Below, in pieces: positions 1-11,059 of a stretch of 64,000 nt of DNA. The notes beneath the pieces are model-generated. The model searched no databases, had not been told where the DNA came from, and saw only the letters and a program-made list of their open reading frames with translations. Location: assembly GCF_002078875.1 (NCBI RefSeq), contig NC_034412.1, positions 29,457,129 through 29,521,128 on the forward strand, given 5' to 3'. The DNA comes from Numida meleagris. Its lineage: Eukaryota; Chordata; Aves; Galliformes; Numididae. Both the position numbers and the translations under genes were made by a program. Each line of letters opens with the position of its first letter. Positions within the stretch are counted from its first letter, which is position 1.

Positions 1-1497
1 ACCTGTCTTTAAATTTATATATGGGATTCTTTGCCAGTTATATAGTGTGAGAAATTAATAAACAGAATCCAAACATCTGGTTCTTCAAATTGTTTCCATG
101 CCTAGTAATTTACTTCAGACAGAGCAAAAAAGCTGGTGAGATTTTGATTTATGCTTTGTGTGTCTCTGCGTTACTTAAATGTGGATACTGTTTTCATTTG
201 TAACTGCTGTAAACTGTTTGCATGAAGATAACAGACCATTGCAGTCACACATTTTCAAGGCATACTTACAAGTGGTCTTCGATTCTGATGGATAACTAGA
301 ACAGAAGAGTCAAGTTACTGTCTGAAGTTGTTACTTTTCTGTCTACAGCATCATGAACACATTTAGGCATACGATATAAATAAAATTTCACTTTGCTGTT
401 CTGAGATGCACATAAATATGCTTTGTCATCTACCACTTTCTGTCCTAATCAAGTAGCACTTACGTTGCTGCAGGTACTGTAACACCTAATCATGCTATAA
501 CCAAGGGTAAAGAGTAATTTTTTTCTGGTGTTACTTGTTTTTATATATTTACCTGTAGTTAGATAAAGTGATTGGGCAGCTTCAAAATTGTCCTTTTATT
601 TTTAATGAGTCTCTGACGAAGCTAGAGAGGAAATGACTAGTGTCTCATAAAAGCAGAAGCACTTAACTGCAGGTGCTAGGCAGATGCATATGAAATCACA
701 TTTAACTAATTTTTAACCTGATGAAATCCCTTTACTTGTGAACATCTAACATTGAAATCTCATATGCTGTCTTAAAGTATATCAGCACTGGCATTATTCT
801 TTGCCAAAAACTGTGAAATAAGGAACTTTGTTGTAGAACAAATATTTCAGTCTGGAAGAAAATTAGGTTGCTGTAGTGTACAGGAGAAATCAGCAAGTGA
901 CCAGGTCAGCTAATTCTAACCTCATTGCATCTTAATTATGAAGATGAAACTAGTGGACTTGGATAGGCAAAGCAAATTACAGATTCTGGGAACGATGAGA
1001 AATGAAGGTCTTTTAGATGTTAAGTTCAGTGCTTAGTAGAAGTACAACAAACTATAAAAATTAAGATAAAAGCTATAGAATGAGGTAATTGATAGACTTT
1101 CTGATCTTATGAAGATTAACACCTTTCTGTAATATAGGAAATGCTGTATTTTTCTACATAATTAAGTAGAATGCATGGAGAGGGGAGGGCAAGTGATAAT
1201 ACTGCTGATCATATAATGTGCAACAGGAGAAACTATTATAAGAAACTGAAATACTCCTACTTTTAAAAGTAACTGACTGCCAGTCTTATAGAAGAACAAT
1301 ATGCATATGATTGTAACTGGGCGTGTAAAAGTTGCTGCATTTTCTACAAAGTCCCTTTTTTGATTGTTTTTAGATTAATGTCAGTGTCCCTTTTTAATGT
1401 TTTCTGGGCAAAGCAGTAACTAAATTCACTATGAATAAAACTTTTGCTTAAAATAAGTCTTCAGTGTTGTATTAGGTGAATAACAGAGCACTCGGGC
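1..1497. other. AT-rich non-coding stretch, nothing recognised
   Basis: No open frame of useful length, no RNA gene and no repeat family that I recognise. By synteny this side of the window would be expected to lie in or near the body of FREM3, but no FREM-like coding is visible here. Confidence 0.5.
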
Positions 1498-1849
1498 TGT
1501 AACGTGGAAGGCCCTTCCCCATTTTGCTTTCTGTTGGTTGACCTACTTGAACCCATGTCGTAAGACGGGGAGGCTGTACTTCTTCGTTTTCATAACAAGG
1601 TGTATAACTACCCCGTATATGGGCTTTTCGGAAGTGAGTGGACAGAGCGGGATATTCAATATGATTGGCCAGGAGCCCGCGTGAGCTTCTGGAACAGTCT
1701 AGTACAAGATAAGAAATACTATATAGTTATATAGCTTTTACCAATAAACGCCATTTTGCTGCTCATCATATTGATGTGCTTTGTGCAGTAGCTGGCCAGG
1801 ACCGGGTTTTGGTTCTCTGCATGCAAGGGTAATACGAAAAGGGTCGCCA
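1498..1849 (+). mobile_element. Solo LTR resembling avian alpharetrovirus (ALV/EAV-like) LTRs
   Basis: The stretch has the layout of a short alpharetroviral LTR. A TATA-like ACTATATAG lies near 1,720, and about 25 bp later AATAAACGCCATTTTGC (near 1,743) closely resembles the R-region polyadenylation segment of avian leukosis-type LTRs. A CATATTGATGTGC segment follows, comparable with the CACATTGGTGTGC of that group. The 5' edge TGTAACG is a plausible TG terminus. The 3' edge (CCA at 1,849) is a guess, because no convincing 6-bp target duplication was found. No primer-binding site or gag-like frame follows, so it looks like a solo LTR. Family assignment rests on memory of the group, not on a search. 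Confidence 0.7.
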
Positions 1850-4800
1850 GAGTTCAGTAACAACAAGAAAATGAGAACAATTTTTTTTTTTGAGGCATTT
1901 TTTCTTTTTGATTAGATAATTCCTTTTTTTTCCTTAAATAAATAAATAAAAATTAAAAAAAATTATACATATATGTATGTATATTGTAAGGAAATCACTT
2001 AACTTGTCATATGCCTTGAATTTCTGAAGACTATGTGAACAAGCTGACTACTATGACACTCTAGAAAAATGGTTCACAAGCTACAATGTGTACATTCTTT
2101 GTTTAATGAAAAATTCACAAGAGTTCAGATATTTCACATGTTCTTCTCTGAGGCAGAATGGATTCATTAAAACAGAATGGAGAAACATTTGCTGTGATGC
2201 CTGATTGTAGATATTAGTATCCTCATAGCCAGCAAGAAGTCATTTCAGTTTGAGTGAAGGGTGTACGACTTACAACTTAGTGAATTGTTCATGCACAGCT
2301 TCACAAAAATCACATGTGATGAAGTCATGTGAGTTATGCAAGCCAAAACAAAAAAAAAGGTCAGAAACACTGCTGAAATTTTCCACTGGTTTTATTCTGA
2401 TTCTTGAACCAACAGAGACCTCCAGGTGCCATTGCCTGGGACTAGGTAAGTCCTGCAGTGAAGGAAAGCAGAGTTCGTATGGAATTGCTGAGCAAAGCCT
2501 AGCAAGAAATGGGAAACTTGATCTCCGTGAGCTAATAACCCAAAGATGGAAAGATGTTTTGAAATTTTTGTTGGAGTGCAGATATGAAAACTTTGCTTTT
2601 TATAAGTTGTTGTGTTTCTCAAAAATGCCTGAAAGCTTACTTGAATGAAGTGAAACTTCAGCTTCCTTCAGTGGAATCCTTAAAGAACAGAAATATAAAA
2701 TATCAAAATTGGACTTCAGAAGCTCCTTTGGGCACTACCTTTTTAGGAAAATTATATTTTGAAAAGTGAATTTTGCTTGATGTTTATTTAATTTTTTGTG
2801 ATATCTATCTCTTTGAATAGAAAATCAATGTATTTTTCACCCCTATCTCCAGCTTTAATGCTCCATTTTGCATGACATTTGTGCAAGAAGCAAGGGGCAG
2901 GAAACCTACTCTAGAGTGGAGGGAGAGAGTAGTGACTTCAAAAATGTGCTTTTCAGTTTCTGGAAGCAACCTGGCCTTAATGTCTGGTACATGGGAGGCT
3001 GGGCTGCAAAAAGGTATGGACCAAGTTTATTTCTTCTCTCTGAAGTAAGAGAGTTTAAAAGAAAAGATGTAGAACAATGATGTGAGGAATGATAATAAAT
3101 AATTGAAAGGCTTTTGGGGACATAATTACTTCTTTTCTTTCCATTTCAGTATCTACAGGGTTTACTTACAATAGATTGTTTTGTTTTTGTTTTTCCAGAT
3201 TCGTCCTGTAGTAAGTGCAGATGAAAGAAATGAGACTGCGCTGTGTATTAAGGAAATGGAATGAGAATTGAAATAGTTTAAAAGATCTTACAGGATAAAG
3301 AGAGAAGTAATGTGATTGAACGAGTCCAGACAAACACAAACTAGCAGAAGTACCAAAAGAGATATTACATTAATGTAGAAATTATATTTAGGATTGTCCT
3401 TTTAAACAGCTTGCAATGACCAACGTTACTTAAATATGTCTCTTCTGAAGGGGCAATTGTGCTGGTAGTCAAACAAGCAGAATTAAAGAAAGGAGATTGT
3501 TAAATGCTGCAGAAGTGACTCCGGGTTTCTGCTGGAAGCTTGAGGATTTTGCCCCTTCTGTTACAACAGTCAGTTGCAAATGTTAAAATATCTACTTCAG
3601 CTAAGTACTCACTGATTTACTGAGAAGCTGGGTTCAGGCCAAGTCTATTTCATTTATGCCTACATAAATGCTAATAGGAAGCATAAATGTATAGGTATTC
3701 TGTATACGCTGTAAACAACATATGGGGGGAAACAGCTTGCGTTATTTTTGCACTTTCATTTTTTTCACCTATTAATAGTGAAACTTGCATTGAAGGTAGT
3801 TCTGTTTTTTGAATTTTGTTTTGCAATATACATTGGTTTGTTACCTAACTATCAGATAATTAATTTTAGCTGAAGTGGAAAAATGCCTTTACGGTATACA
3901 AACAGAATGATTCTGGGCAGTGCAGCTTGTCCAGTGTGTTAACCGTACTTGGATTTCAAATACCTTTGTTCTTTCACTTATTATTTCTTTTCAAATCACT
4001 GGTGTTTCTGGAATGCAGTGAAAGGAGAATTCCAGAGATATTTTGAAAAAAATGCGAATTTGATCCTTTCAAAAACAGAGAATGGTTCAAGGTCATCTTG
4101 AAAATAAACTAGCTTGGCAGTATTTGTATATAACAGAGAATGGTTCAAGGTCATCTTGAAAATAAACTAGCTTGGCAGTATTTGTATATAATATCTAAAC
4201 ATGGTTATTTGTGTTCACCTAGCTAGTGACCTAGAGGCCGTCTGAAATGTATCAGTGTAAGTTACGCTAAACTGCATGGTAACAAAAATGTTGATAAAGA
4301 AGTTTTCCTGTCTCATTACATTATGTGTAGTCTTTAGAGGGGCAGAGGAGAGGTTAAACATCTCTTATGAAAAGGGCCAACTTCAGGAGTTTGAAATCAG
4401 CCTTCACACACTGTAATAAAGTAACTGTAAAAAGATTAGGGGGGGAAATGGACTACTGTTGCAGGTTGCTATCAATAGAATATTTCTAGTACTACTGTTC
4501 AGATAGAATTTCATCTAGAATTAGAAATTGAGTACAGTTACAGAAAAGATCAGTAGCTAAAACAGCTGGAGGAATAGAAAGTTTTCCAAAAAATCACTTG
4601 TTAGTATAGGTGGTAGAATATGGCATCATTTTCAATCAGGTAAAGCAAAGATGATACAGAATTGTTTACTTAAACGGTATGAACTTGCTAGAACATTCTG
4701 CAGTGGCTTCCATGACCACAATGGTCAGAACGCAAGAGAGTAAGGGGGTTATGTGATCTTGGTGCACTCTTCCACATGGCAGGTTTTGTCTCTTTCCTGT

Positions 4801-7634
4801 TCCTTCTCCAGTCTGTGAATGTTTATTTTACTGGAAGAGGTGAGTTGAGAGAAATTGGGAATGGACAGCACTTCCATTTTTGGCGCTGCTATATTGTCTT
4901 CATTTTGGAGAGAGTGGGCATGGGGAACTGATGGCAGCTGTGAAGAACAAACCAAATATTTCGAGGAAAAATCTTTAAATATTTCCAAGCTCCTTCCATC
5001 ACCTCCTGAGGCAGAAAATTCATGAGTTGTCCACTGAACTTGCAGTATACTTCAGTAATTAGAATACTTTTTCTGGATTTTTATAACTTCTGAAAATAGT
5101 GTCATGATATTTAGTAGCAGTAGTGATAACAACATCTGTGCAACATTTGAAAGACAGTGGTTATAGTTGGTATTTATGTAAGAAAATAATGACATTTGAA
5201 AAGAAGCATGAGGGTACTTCAGTGTCTTTACACATAGTGGTCTGTAGCCAGAAACGCTATTTTGAAGTAGTTATTTATTAATAATAATTTATTAGTTATA
5301 AGTATTTTTCTGGCATAAAACTGTGCAGAAGGTTGAGAGCATTATAGATTAAAAGTTGCAGGAGACAGCTGAGACTACACATTACCACCATTACATTAAG
5401 TGGTATTTTATGCTATATTAGTTTAAATGAGAGTGTTTGGGGATGCTTATATCCATGTGTTTTGGCATGTGAAGGGAGATGCACTATGCCCACAGGTGGC
5501 CGCTATTCTCCTTTATTTACCTTTGTAATTTGCCTCAACTGGGACTTGGTGTATTCTTTGGTGTCATGGATTTTCTGCCTTTGTTCAGGGACTCTGACCC
5601 CTTTGCTGTTAATGGGTGTAAGTTACAAATCACACCTTTCTGGTTACTACACTCTCATGAAGGGTATTTATAAAGCAAGGTTATGGGAGTATTAAGTTCT
5701 ACAGTATTGTTTCCACTCAACCTCATGTGACAAGAAAGATGTTGTCTGGTTTATAGGTGTCAAAAATTGTGATTCAGTATCCAAATACCATGTGTAGGTC
5801 ATATTAATGGCTTCTGGTGCAGAACCGTACTGATTATTGACAGCAGAAGTCTGTGTGTGATGAACATCTAATTGGGATTATGTTTATGTTCAAAACATAT
5901 GATCCAGCCTCCTGTTATGAAAAACAGGATTTTGATCCCAAGTTTTTATATTCCAATGGATTTCAAGTTGAGTTTACATGTTTATTTTAGAGAGACATCT
6001 ACACTTCTCCATCATTTAAAATGTCTATCAAATCAACTGCATGTCCCAAGAGCTAACAATGATTACTGTTAGAGGAGGAAAAAAAAAGGAAAAGAAAAAT
6101 GGCATCTTTAATAGCATTTTCGACTTGGTCTTCAATTGCTGAATTTGTGCATTAGTCTGTTAGATTGAGTTGAGGCTGTAGTGGGACTAGCTACAAAATA
6201 TTTGATCTGAATACTGATATGACAATCTGCCTCGCAGCATGCCAATTCTTTGATTGAATTTTACAAGCACATTTTGTGTCCCACAAAAAAAAAAAAAGAG
6301 TATCCACTGCTAATTGTGCGGTCTCAGACTATTTTCTGCTCTTACAGTATTCATCCTTATGAATCTAGTTGTTGTCTTTGTTCCTTAAGAGCTCAGATAT
6401 TTAGTTTGATAACTTTGCATGTATCTTTCCAAGTGTAACAATGGGCTCTCTGCACATTGAAGTTTGTATCTGTATTTTACCAAAAATGTATCTTTGAACC
6501 AATAGTTTTTATATGCAGCTGGCCAAAATCATGCACATGCATTGTGGCTGTAGATCTATCCATTAGTAATTCATTAAGTGACAGGAACGTATCTGTCTTT
6601 TATCTTTGAATTTGAATTCAAGACTGATATCTATATATCTGTTCACTCTACAGTGGGCCTTCTTTCTGCATTGAGCTGCTCATACTCCTAAATATGAATA
6701 GCTAATCAGTGCTTTTTTTTTGTTGTTTTTTCATTCTAAAGATCAATCCAAAGATTCCCTTTTCTATTTCTTCTGCATCTGTTTACCTCACTGGGGGTGA
6801 TGAATCAGACTTTACAGTGGGAATGACTGTTAAAGGTTAGCAGGATGATTAGAGCTAATACAATGAGCTGAGATAACGTCAAGCTGTACTAGTTATGGTC
6901 TTCCTAACAGGCTGTTTTGTATGGGTAACTATTTCACTTGTGAATAACAATGTAGTGAAGCTAGAAGAGAGTAGAAAGTTGAGAAGCAAATAGAATGACC
7001 TGTCAGTTAAACAGGTAGAATGGCAGACTGCTAACACAGGCTGAAAGGAGGACTGCAAATTCTTTAAAACTTATTTGCAGCTTTCAGAAACTTTGAAGCA
7101 TTAATCTGAACATCAATCCTGTGAGGAGTAGGGCTGTCTTAAGGAAAATAAACTTACTATCAATACTTTTACTGATAGATGCCTCAATAGCAGTGGACAG
7201 TAACAGAATCTTTATATCATTTCTTACAAATTGCTCTAATTAGTCTTTTTATGGCATGAAGATGATAATATTGCCATAATATTCCTTGGATAATTAATTT
7301 CTGCTGTTGTACTCTTGATTAGATCCATGTACGTGGTATCTTTTTAAGGCATGCAGTTGAATTTTCCACGCTTCTATTAAATCTCTACAGATTGTTGCTA
7401 TCAGTAATTTCTGTGACAGGGAAGAATCTGAAGAAATCTATATTATCAAGAAGGCAAAAGAAGAGGCATACTTTAAGAAGGAAGGCTTGTATTAGAAGTG
7501 TTCTTTGTTGCCAGTTAATACATTCATAGCTTGTAGCTTAGAAAGAAAGTCCCCAAGTGAAGGGTGAAACTGCAGCCTCTGGCCAGAGCCGTGGCTGATG
7601 ACAGAGCCCTGTGCTGGTCTTTTGCTTAGCCAGG
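1850..7634. other. Non-coding stretch without recognised genes
   Basis: AT-rich sequence with scattered short open frames, the longest 132 codons at 2,250-2,648 (+). None shows a protein family signature, splice sites or codon bias that I would trust. The only clear structure is a 58-bp tandem duplication at 4,075-4,190, listed separately. Confidence 0.5.
4075..4190. repeat. Tandem duplication, 58-bp unit, two copies
   Basis: Two apparently identical 58-bp copies lie head to tail (4,075-4,132 and 4,133-4,190), each beginning ACAGAGAATGG and ending TTTGTATATA. The lack of differences means either a recent event or an assembly artefact. Confidence 0.9.
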
Positions 7635-8191
7635 TGTCAGCGGTTTATGGGCTGGTTCGGCCTGGTTCTGTGACTAATGGGGTGGGGGGACCCATGGACC
7701 CACACCCTGGGAAAGGGGAAAAAGGGAAAGGGCAGGGAGATGGGCCTGAAACCAAAACAGCGGCAACGATCTGAGGAGGAAAGCTAATTTAGTAAACAAG
7801 ATATCGAAATGCAAGATAACACAATATAATACAATATAACACAATATAATTGGAATAGAAGCTAATAAATAAAATGAGAGAAAGTGTCAAAAAACTGAAA
7901 GGCCTTACTCTAATGCTGGCAGTGAGATGGCTAGGGCGAGAGACCCTGCCAGGACGAGCAAGAAGATTAAAAAAAAAAAAAAAAAAAGGGATGTCTCGTG
8001 ATATGTGTACAGATTTTATCTTTCCCTCTGAAAGGCAAATGGAAACAGAACAACGCAAAGTCCTCTGGGACATGTAGGTCTTCTTTTCTATCAACGATCC
8101 ATGGAACTGGAGCATTAACTCTTTAACTCTCAGTGCGCTACATGATGTTATGATGTGGAATACCGATAACAAAAGTCATAAAACCATGACA
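7635..8191 (+). mobile_element. ERVL-like solo LTR, copy 1
   Basis: First of five related copies of about 530-557 bp in the window. It begins TGTCAGCGGTTTATGGG and ends ATAAAACCATGACA. The flanking 5-mers CCAGG (7,630-7,634) and CCGGG (8,192-8,196) differ at one base and are probably a decayed 5-bp target duplication. The interior has a G-rich AAAGGG run, an AATAAA-containing AT-rich centre, and the CTCTGGGACATGTAGTTCTTCT-type motif seen in weaker form in every copy. No internal retroviral genes adjoin it. Confidence 0.85.
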
Positions 8192-9646
8192 CCGGGGTAA
8201 TACCCCTGGGCAGTCTCATCAATTTCTAGCCTATTTCACAATCTAGACTCCGACAACAGGGGTGAATGAAACGTGAAGAACTTGTGTGCCTTCGGTATCA
8301 ATGGTTAATAATTCTGGCCTGTAGCTTGCTGCTGTAGTGTCAGATTTCAATCACATTCTTGATGGACAACAGCTTGACTCTACTTCTCCTGTTTCCATCA
8401 CTCCTTTTGTTGTCTATGGCTGTCTATTTTTGTATGGTATCTTCAGTACTTAAGATATCCTACCCAGTCTAAAAACAGCCACCAAAAATGATTGTGAGTT
8501 ATCTCAGCTGTACAGAGCATTGAACTTCATTCTCTTATGACTTTGCAGTCTGCAGAGTTTTTGAGTTGAAAGAATTGTTTCTTATCTTTGGTGGATACCA
8601 TGCGTGAATTCAGGGTACCTGAGAGATTTCTTAAACACATTTTTAAGTAAAGAATTTTGCCAGTATTTAGGTAAAGGTAAAGACTGTCTGTAAGAGAGTC
8701 AATTTCTGCAGTAAGGACGATGAAATGAATTGAACGTGACTTTTACATTTCCCCATGGATAGTCACATTTCTTAGAACTTGCATTTTTATTTTTTATCTT
8801 TCTGAGTACTTACAGATCCCCTTTACTGCAAGATTTACCACAGAAAGTTGTAATGTATTTCTTGTCTATCCTTCAAAAGAAGGAAGGAGAAAATTTGTCT
8901 CAGGTGTAAAGTCACGATATGTAATGCATTAATAAAAGGAAATCAGAAATAAGTATTCATCACATCAAGAATTTTGGTGAGGTGTTTATTACAAGTAGCT
9001 ATTGATGCTTTGACTGTGTGAATTTCCTTTTTATTTGCTTAAAGGCATAATTAATGGTGGATTTCAACTTGAGATGAACCCATTCAGTTAAACCGTATCT
9101 CTAGATTTGATGTAGATTTTTCATGTTTGCTGTTTTTAAACTATTCTAAATCAAAATAAAGTTGCTTCATTTCCTGTAAACAGTAAATCTCAGAGTTATC
9201 CAGAATGGAATTTGAGACACAAGCCATGAAGTTACTTCAAGTTTCATGCTCATCTGCATAGGAGCAAGATCCTATGACGTTGCTTTTCCTTTTTGTATTA
9301 GTAGGTGTATGAGGCTGTTGTCAAAGACATGCTGACATTACTTCAAAAATTAGAAATAATACAACTGTTAGTGCATGAAGCAAAAGTGATAGTAACTGTA
9401 TCCTAGAATCAGTAATCAAGGCAGAAGGATAAATACTAGTATGAAGTGTTTGTGAGCTCTAATAATAAAGGAAAATGAAACAAGCTTAACCGGTGTGCTG
9501 ATATGAGATTCAGGAGATTCTTCCATGCATGCTGTATGATTTCCAGTTTTTTCTCCGGGTAATTTACAAGGCACTCCCTCATTTGATAAAGCGCAAGCAC
9601 TGAGGCTGTCATCCAAGGCAATTATATATTTATCTTTTATGGTACC
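8192..9646. other. Spacer between two solo LTRs, nothing recognised
   Basis: About 1.45 kb between LTR copies 1 and 2. No gag, pro, pol or env-like reading frame is visible. Copy 2 has its own perfect target duplication, so this is not the interior of a single provirus bounded by the two LTRs. Confidence 0.6.
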
Positions 9647-10193
9647 TGTCAATGATTTACGGGCGTTTGGCCCGGTTCCGTGACTATTGGGGTGGGGGAC
9701 CCACGCCCCGGGAAAGAGAAAAGGGAAAAAGGGGAGGGAGATGGGCCTAAAAACAAAACAGCGGCAACGACCTGAGGAGAAACAAACTAATTTACTAAAT
9801 AAGATATCAGAATGCAAAATAACACAATATAATACAATATAATTACGATTTAAGCTAATAAATCCAATAAAATGAGAGAGAGTGTACAAAATGAAAATAG
9901 GCCTTGCTCTAATACCGACAGTGAGATGGCTGGGGAGCGAGATGCTGCTGGGAGGAGAGACAGGATGAGAAGAGGGTAGGTCTCGTGATCTGCAGTTTTA
10001 TCTTTCCCTCTGACCAGAAAACAGTAACAGGGCAGCAAAGTCCTCTGGGGAATGAAGTAGTTCTCTTCTGAGAACCAGGTACTCAGAACTATCCATGCTC
10101 CATGGAACTGGAGCACGAACTCTTTAACTCCCAATACACTACATGATGTTATGATGTGAAATACCAATAACCAAAAATCATAAAACCATGACA
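9647..10193 (+). mobile_element. ERVL-like solo LTR, copy 2, with perfect 5-bp target duplication
   Basis: It begins TGTCAATGATTTACGGG and ends ATAAAACCATGACA. It is bracketed by GTACC on both sides (9,642-9,646 and 10,194-10,198). The 547-bp length, TG...CA ends and 5-bp duplication define it as a solo LTR and fix the family boundaries. A 5-bp duplication is the usual size for ERVL/ERV3-class insertions. The terminal motifs (TGT..GGTTTA at the start, AAACCA.GACA at the end) echo the avian ERVL LTR at 52,114, which is why I orient it on the plus strand. Confidence 0.92.
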
Positions 10194-10334
10194 GTACCAT
10201 AGACTTCACGTAACCAGTGTTACATTATGTATGCCTACATGGGAAATAATGTTTTCCAGCGATGATTCGAAAAAATGAAAACACATGAAGAACAAGACCA
10301 CACTGTCAAAGACTACTAGAAATCTCCAATATTA

Positions 10335-10900
10335 CAAAATACCATCACAATTATCCAACCTAGCACTGTGCTTCCAACACCCAAACTAAGCAGCATCACT
10401 GCTGCCACCGAGGTTCAAGAACAACTTCAAGATCATCCACCTACCACCAGTAGGTCTCACTAAACATCATCCTTCAACATAACATCTAAACACCCAAGAC
10501 AAATAAAACAAGCTGCCACAGAAATGTCCAACTCACCCATCTCTACAGTCAGAAAAGCCACAAACCTCTAATGTACATAAAGCAGCCTCCCACAGAAAAA
10601 AAAAAAACCACCAAGCTTTGAAAACACCTTCAACATCATCCACCTAGCAACAACACTTCTCATTAAACCAAGTCTCTCAACATTCCTGCAACACCCCCCC
10701 CCCCCCAAAAAAAAAAACAACAAGAAACCACCTCAACCACCACAAACCTCTAAGGCAACGAAACCAACCTACGACAGAATCAGAGAATCACCAAGTGTGG
10801 AAAACACCTTCAGCATCATCCACTTACCACAACATCTCAATATTCCTGCAACACCCAGACCTCTAAGATGGATAAACCAACCTGCCACTCAATTAGGGCC
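10335..10900 (-). repeat. Tandem, diverged CR1-tail-like segments
   Basis: At least three segments recur near 10,420, 10,622 and 10,803, roughly 180-200 bp apart. Each contains an A/C-rich match to the pattern AACACCTTCAACATCATCCACC, followed by ACAACA...TCTCA...CATTCCTGCAACACCC. A linked CACAAACCTCTAA block occurs in two of them. In reverse complement the core resembles the 3' tail region of CR1 LINEs (GGATGAT.TTGAAGGT.TTTTC). The third copy also has AGAATCAGAGAATCACCAAG, the complement of the CR1 terminal repeat. A run of C (about 10,687) followed by A interrupts the second spacer. The plus strand is strikingly poor in G. Confidence 0.55.
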
Positions 10901-11059
10901 CACAACCCATCTCTACAGCCACAGAAGACACAACTTCAACCACCACTAAAAGGAACTGTTTGTATACAACTTCTTGTCTTCAAGTCCATGAACATTGCCC
11001 CCATTCTACTATTGGGCACCTCCCATCTGCGTCCAAACATACCCATCCCCATCAACATC

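Noticed and set aside
2250..2648. 132-codon plus-strand frame
   Set aside because: No family resemblance, skewed Lys/Ser/Leu content as expected by chance in AT-rich DNA, and no splice or promoter support. The nearby LTR at 1,498 could transcribe it, but that is not evidence of coding.
7635..10193. A single provirus with LTR copies 1 and 2 as its ends
   Set aside because: Copy 2 has its own perfect GTACC duplication, copy 1 a near-perfect different one, and the interval lacks retroviral coding.
9416..10209. Minus-strand frames of 157 and 119 codons
   Set aside because: They lie within the solo LTR and its flank, and similar frames recur in the other LTR copies.
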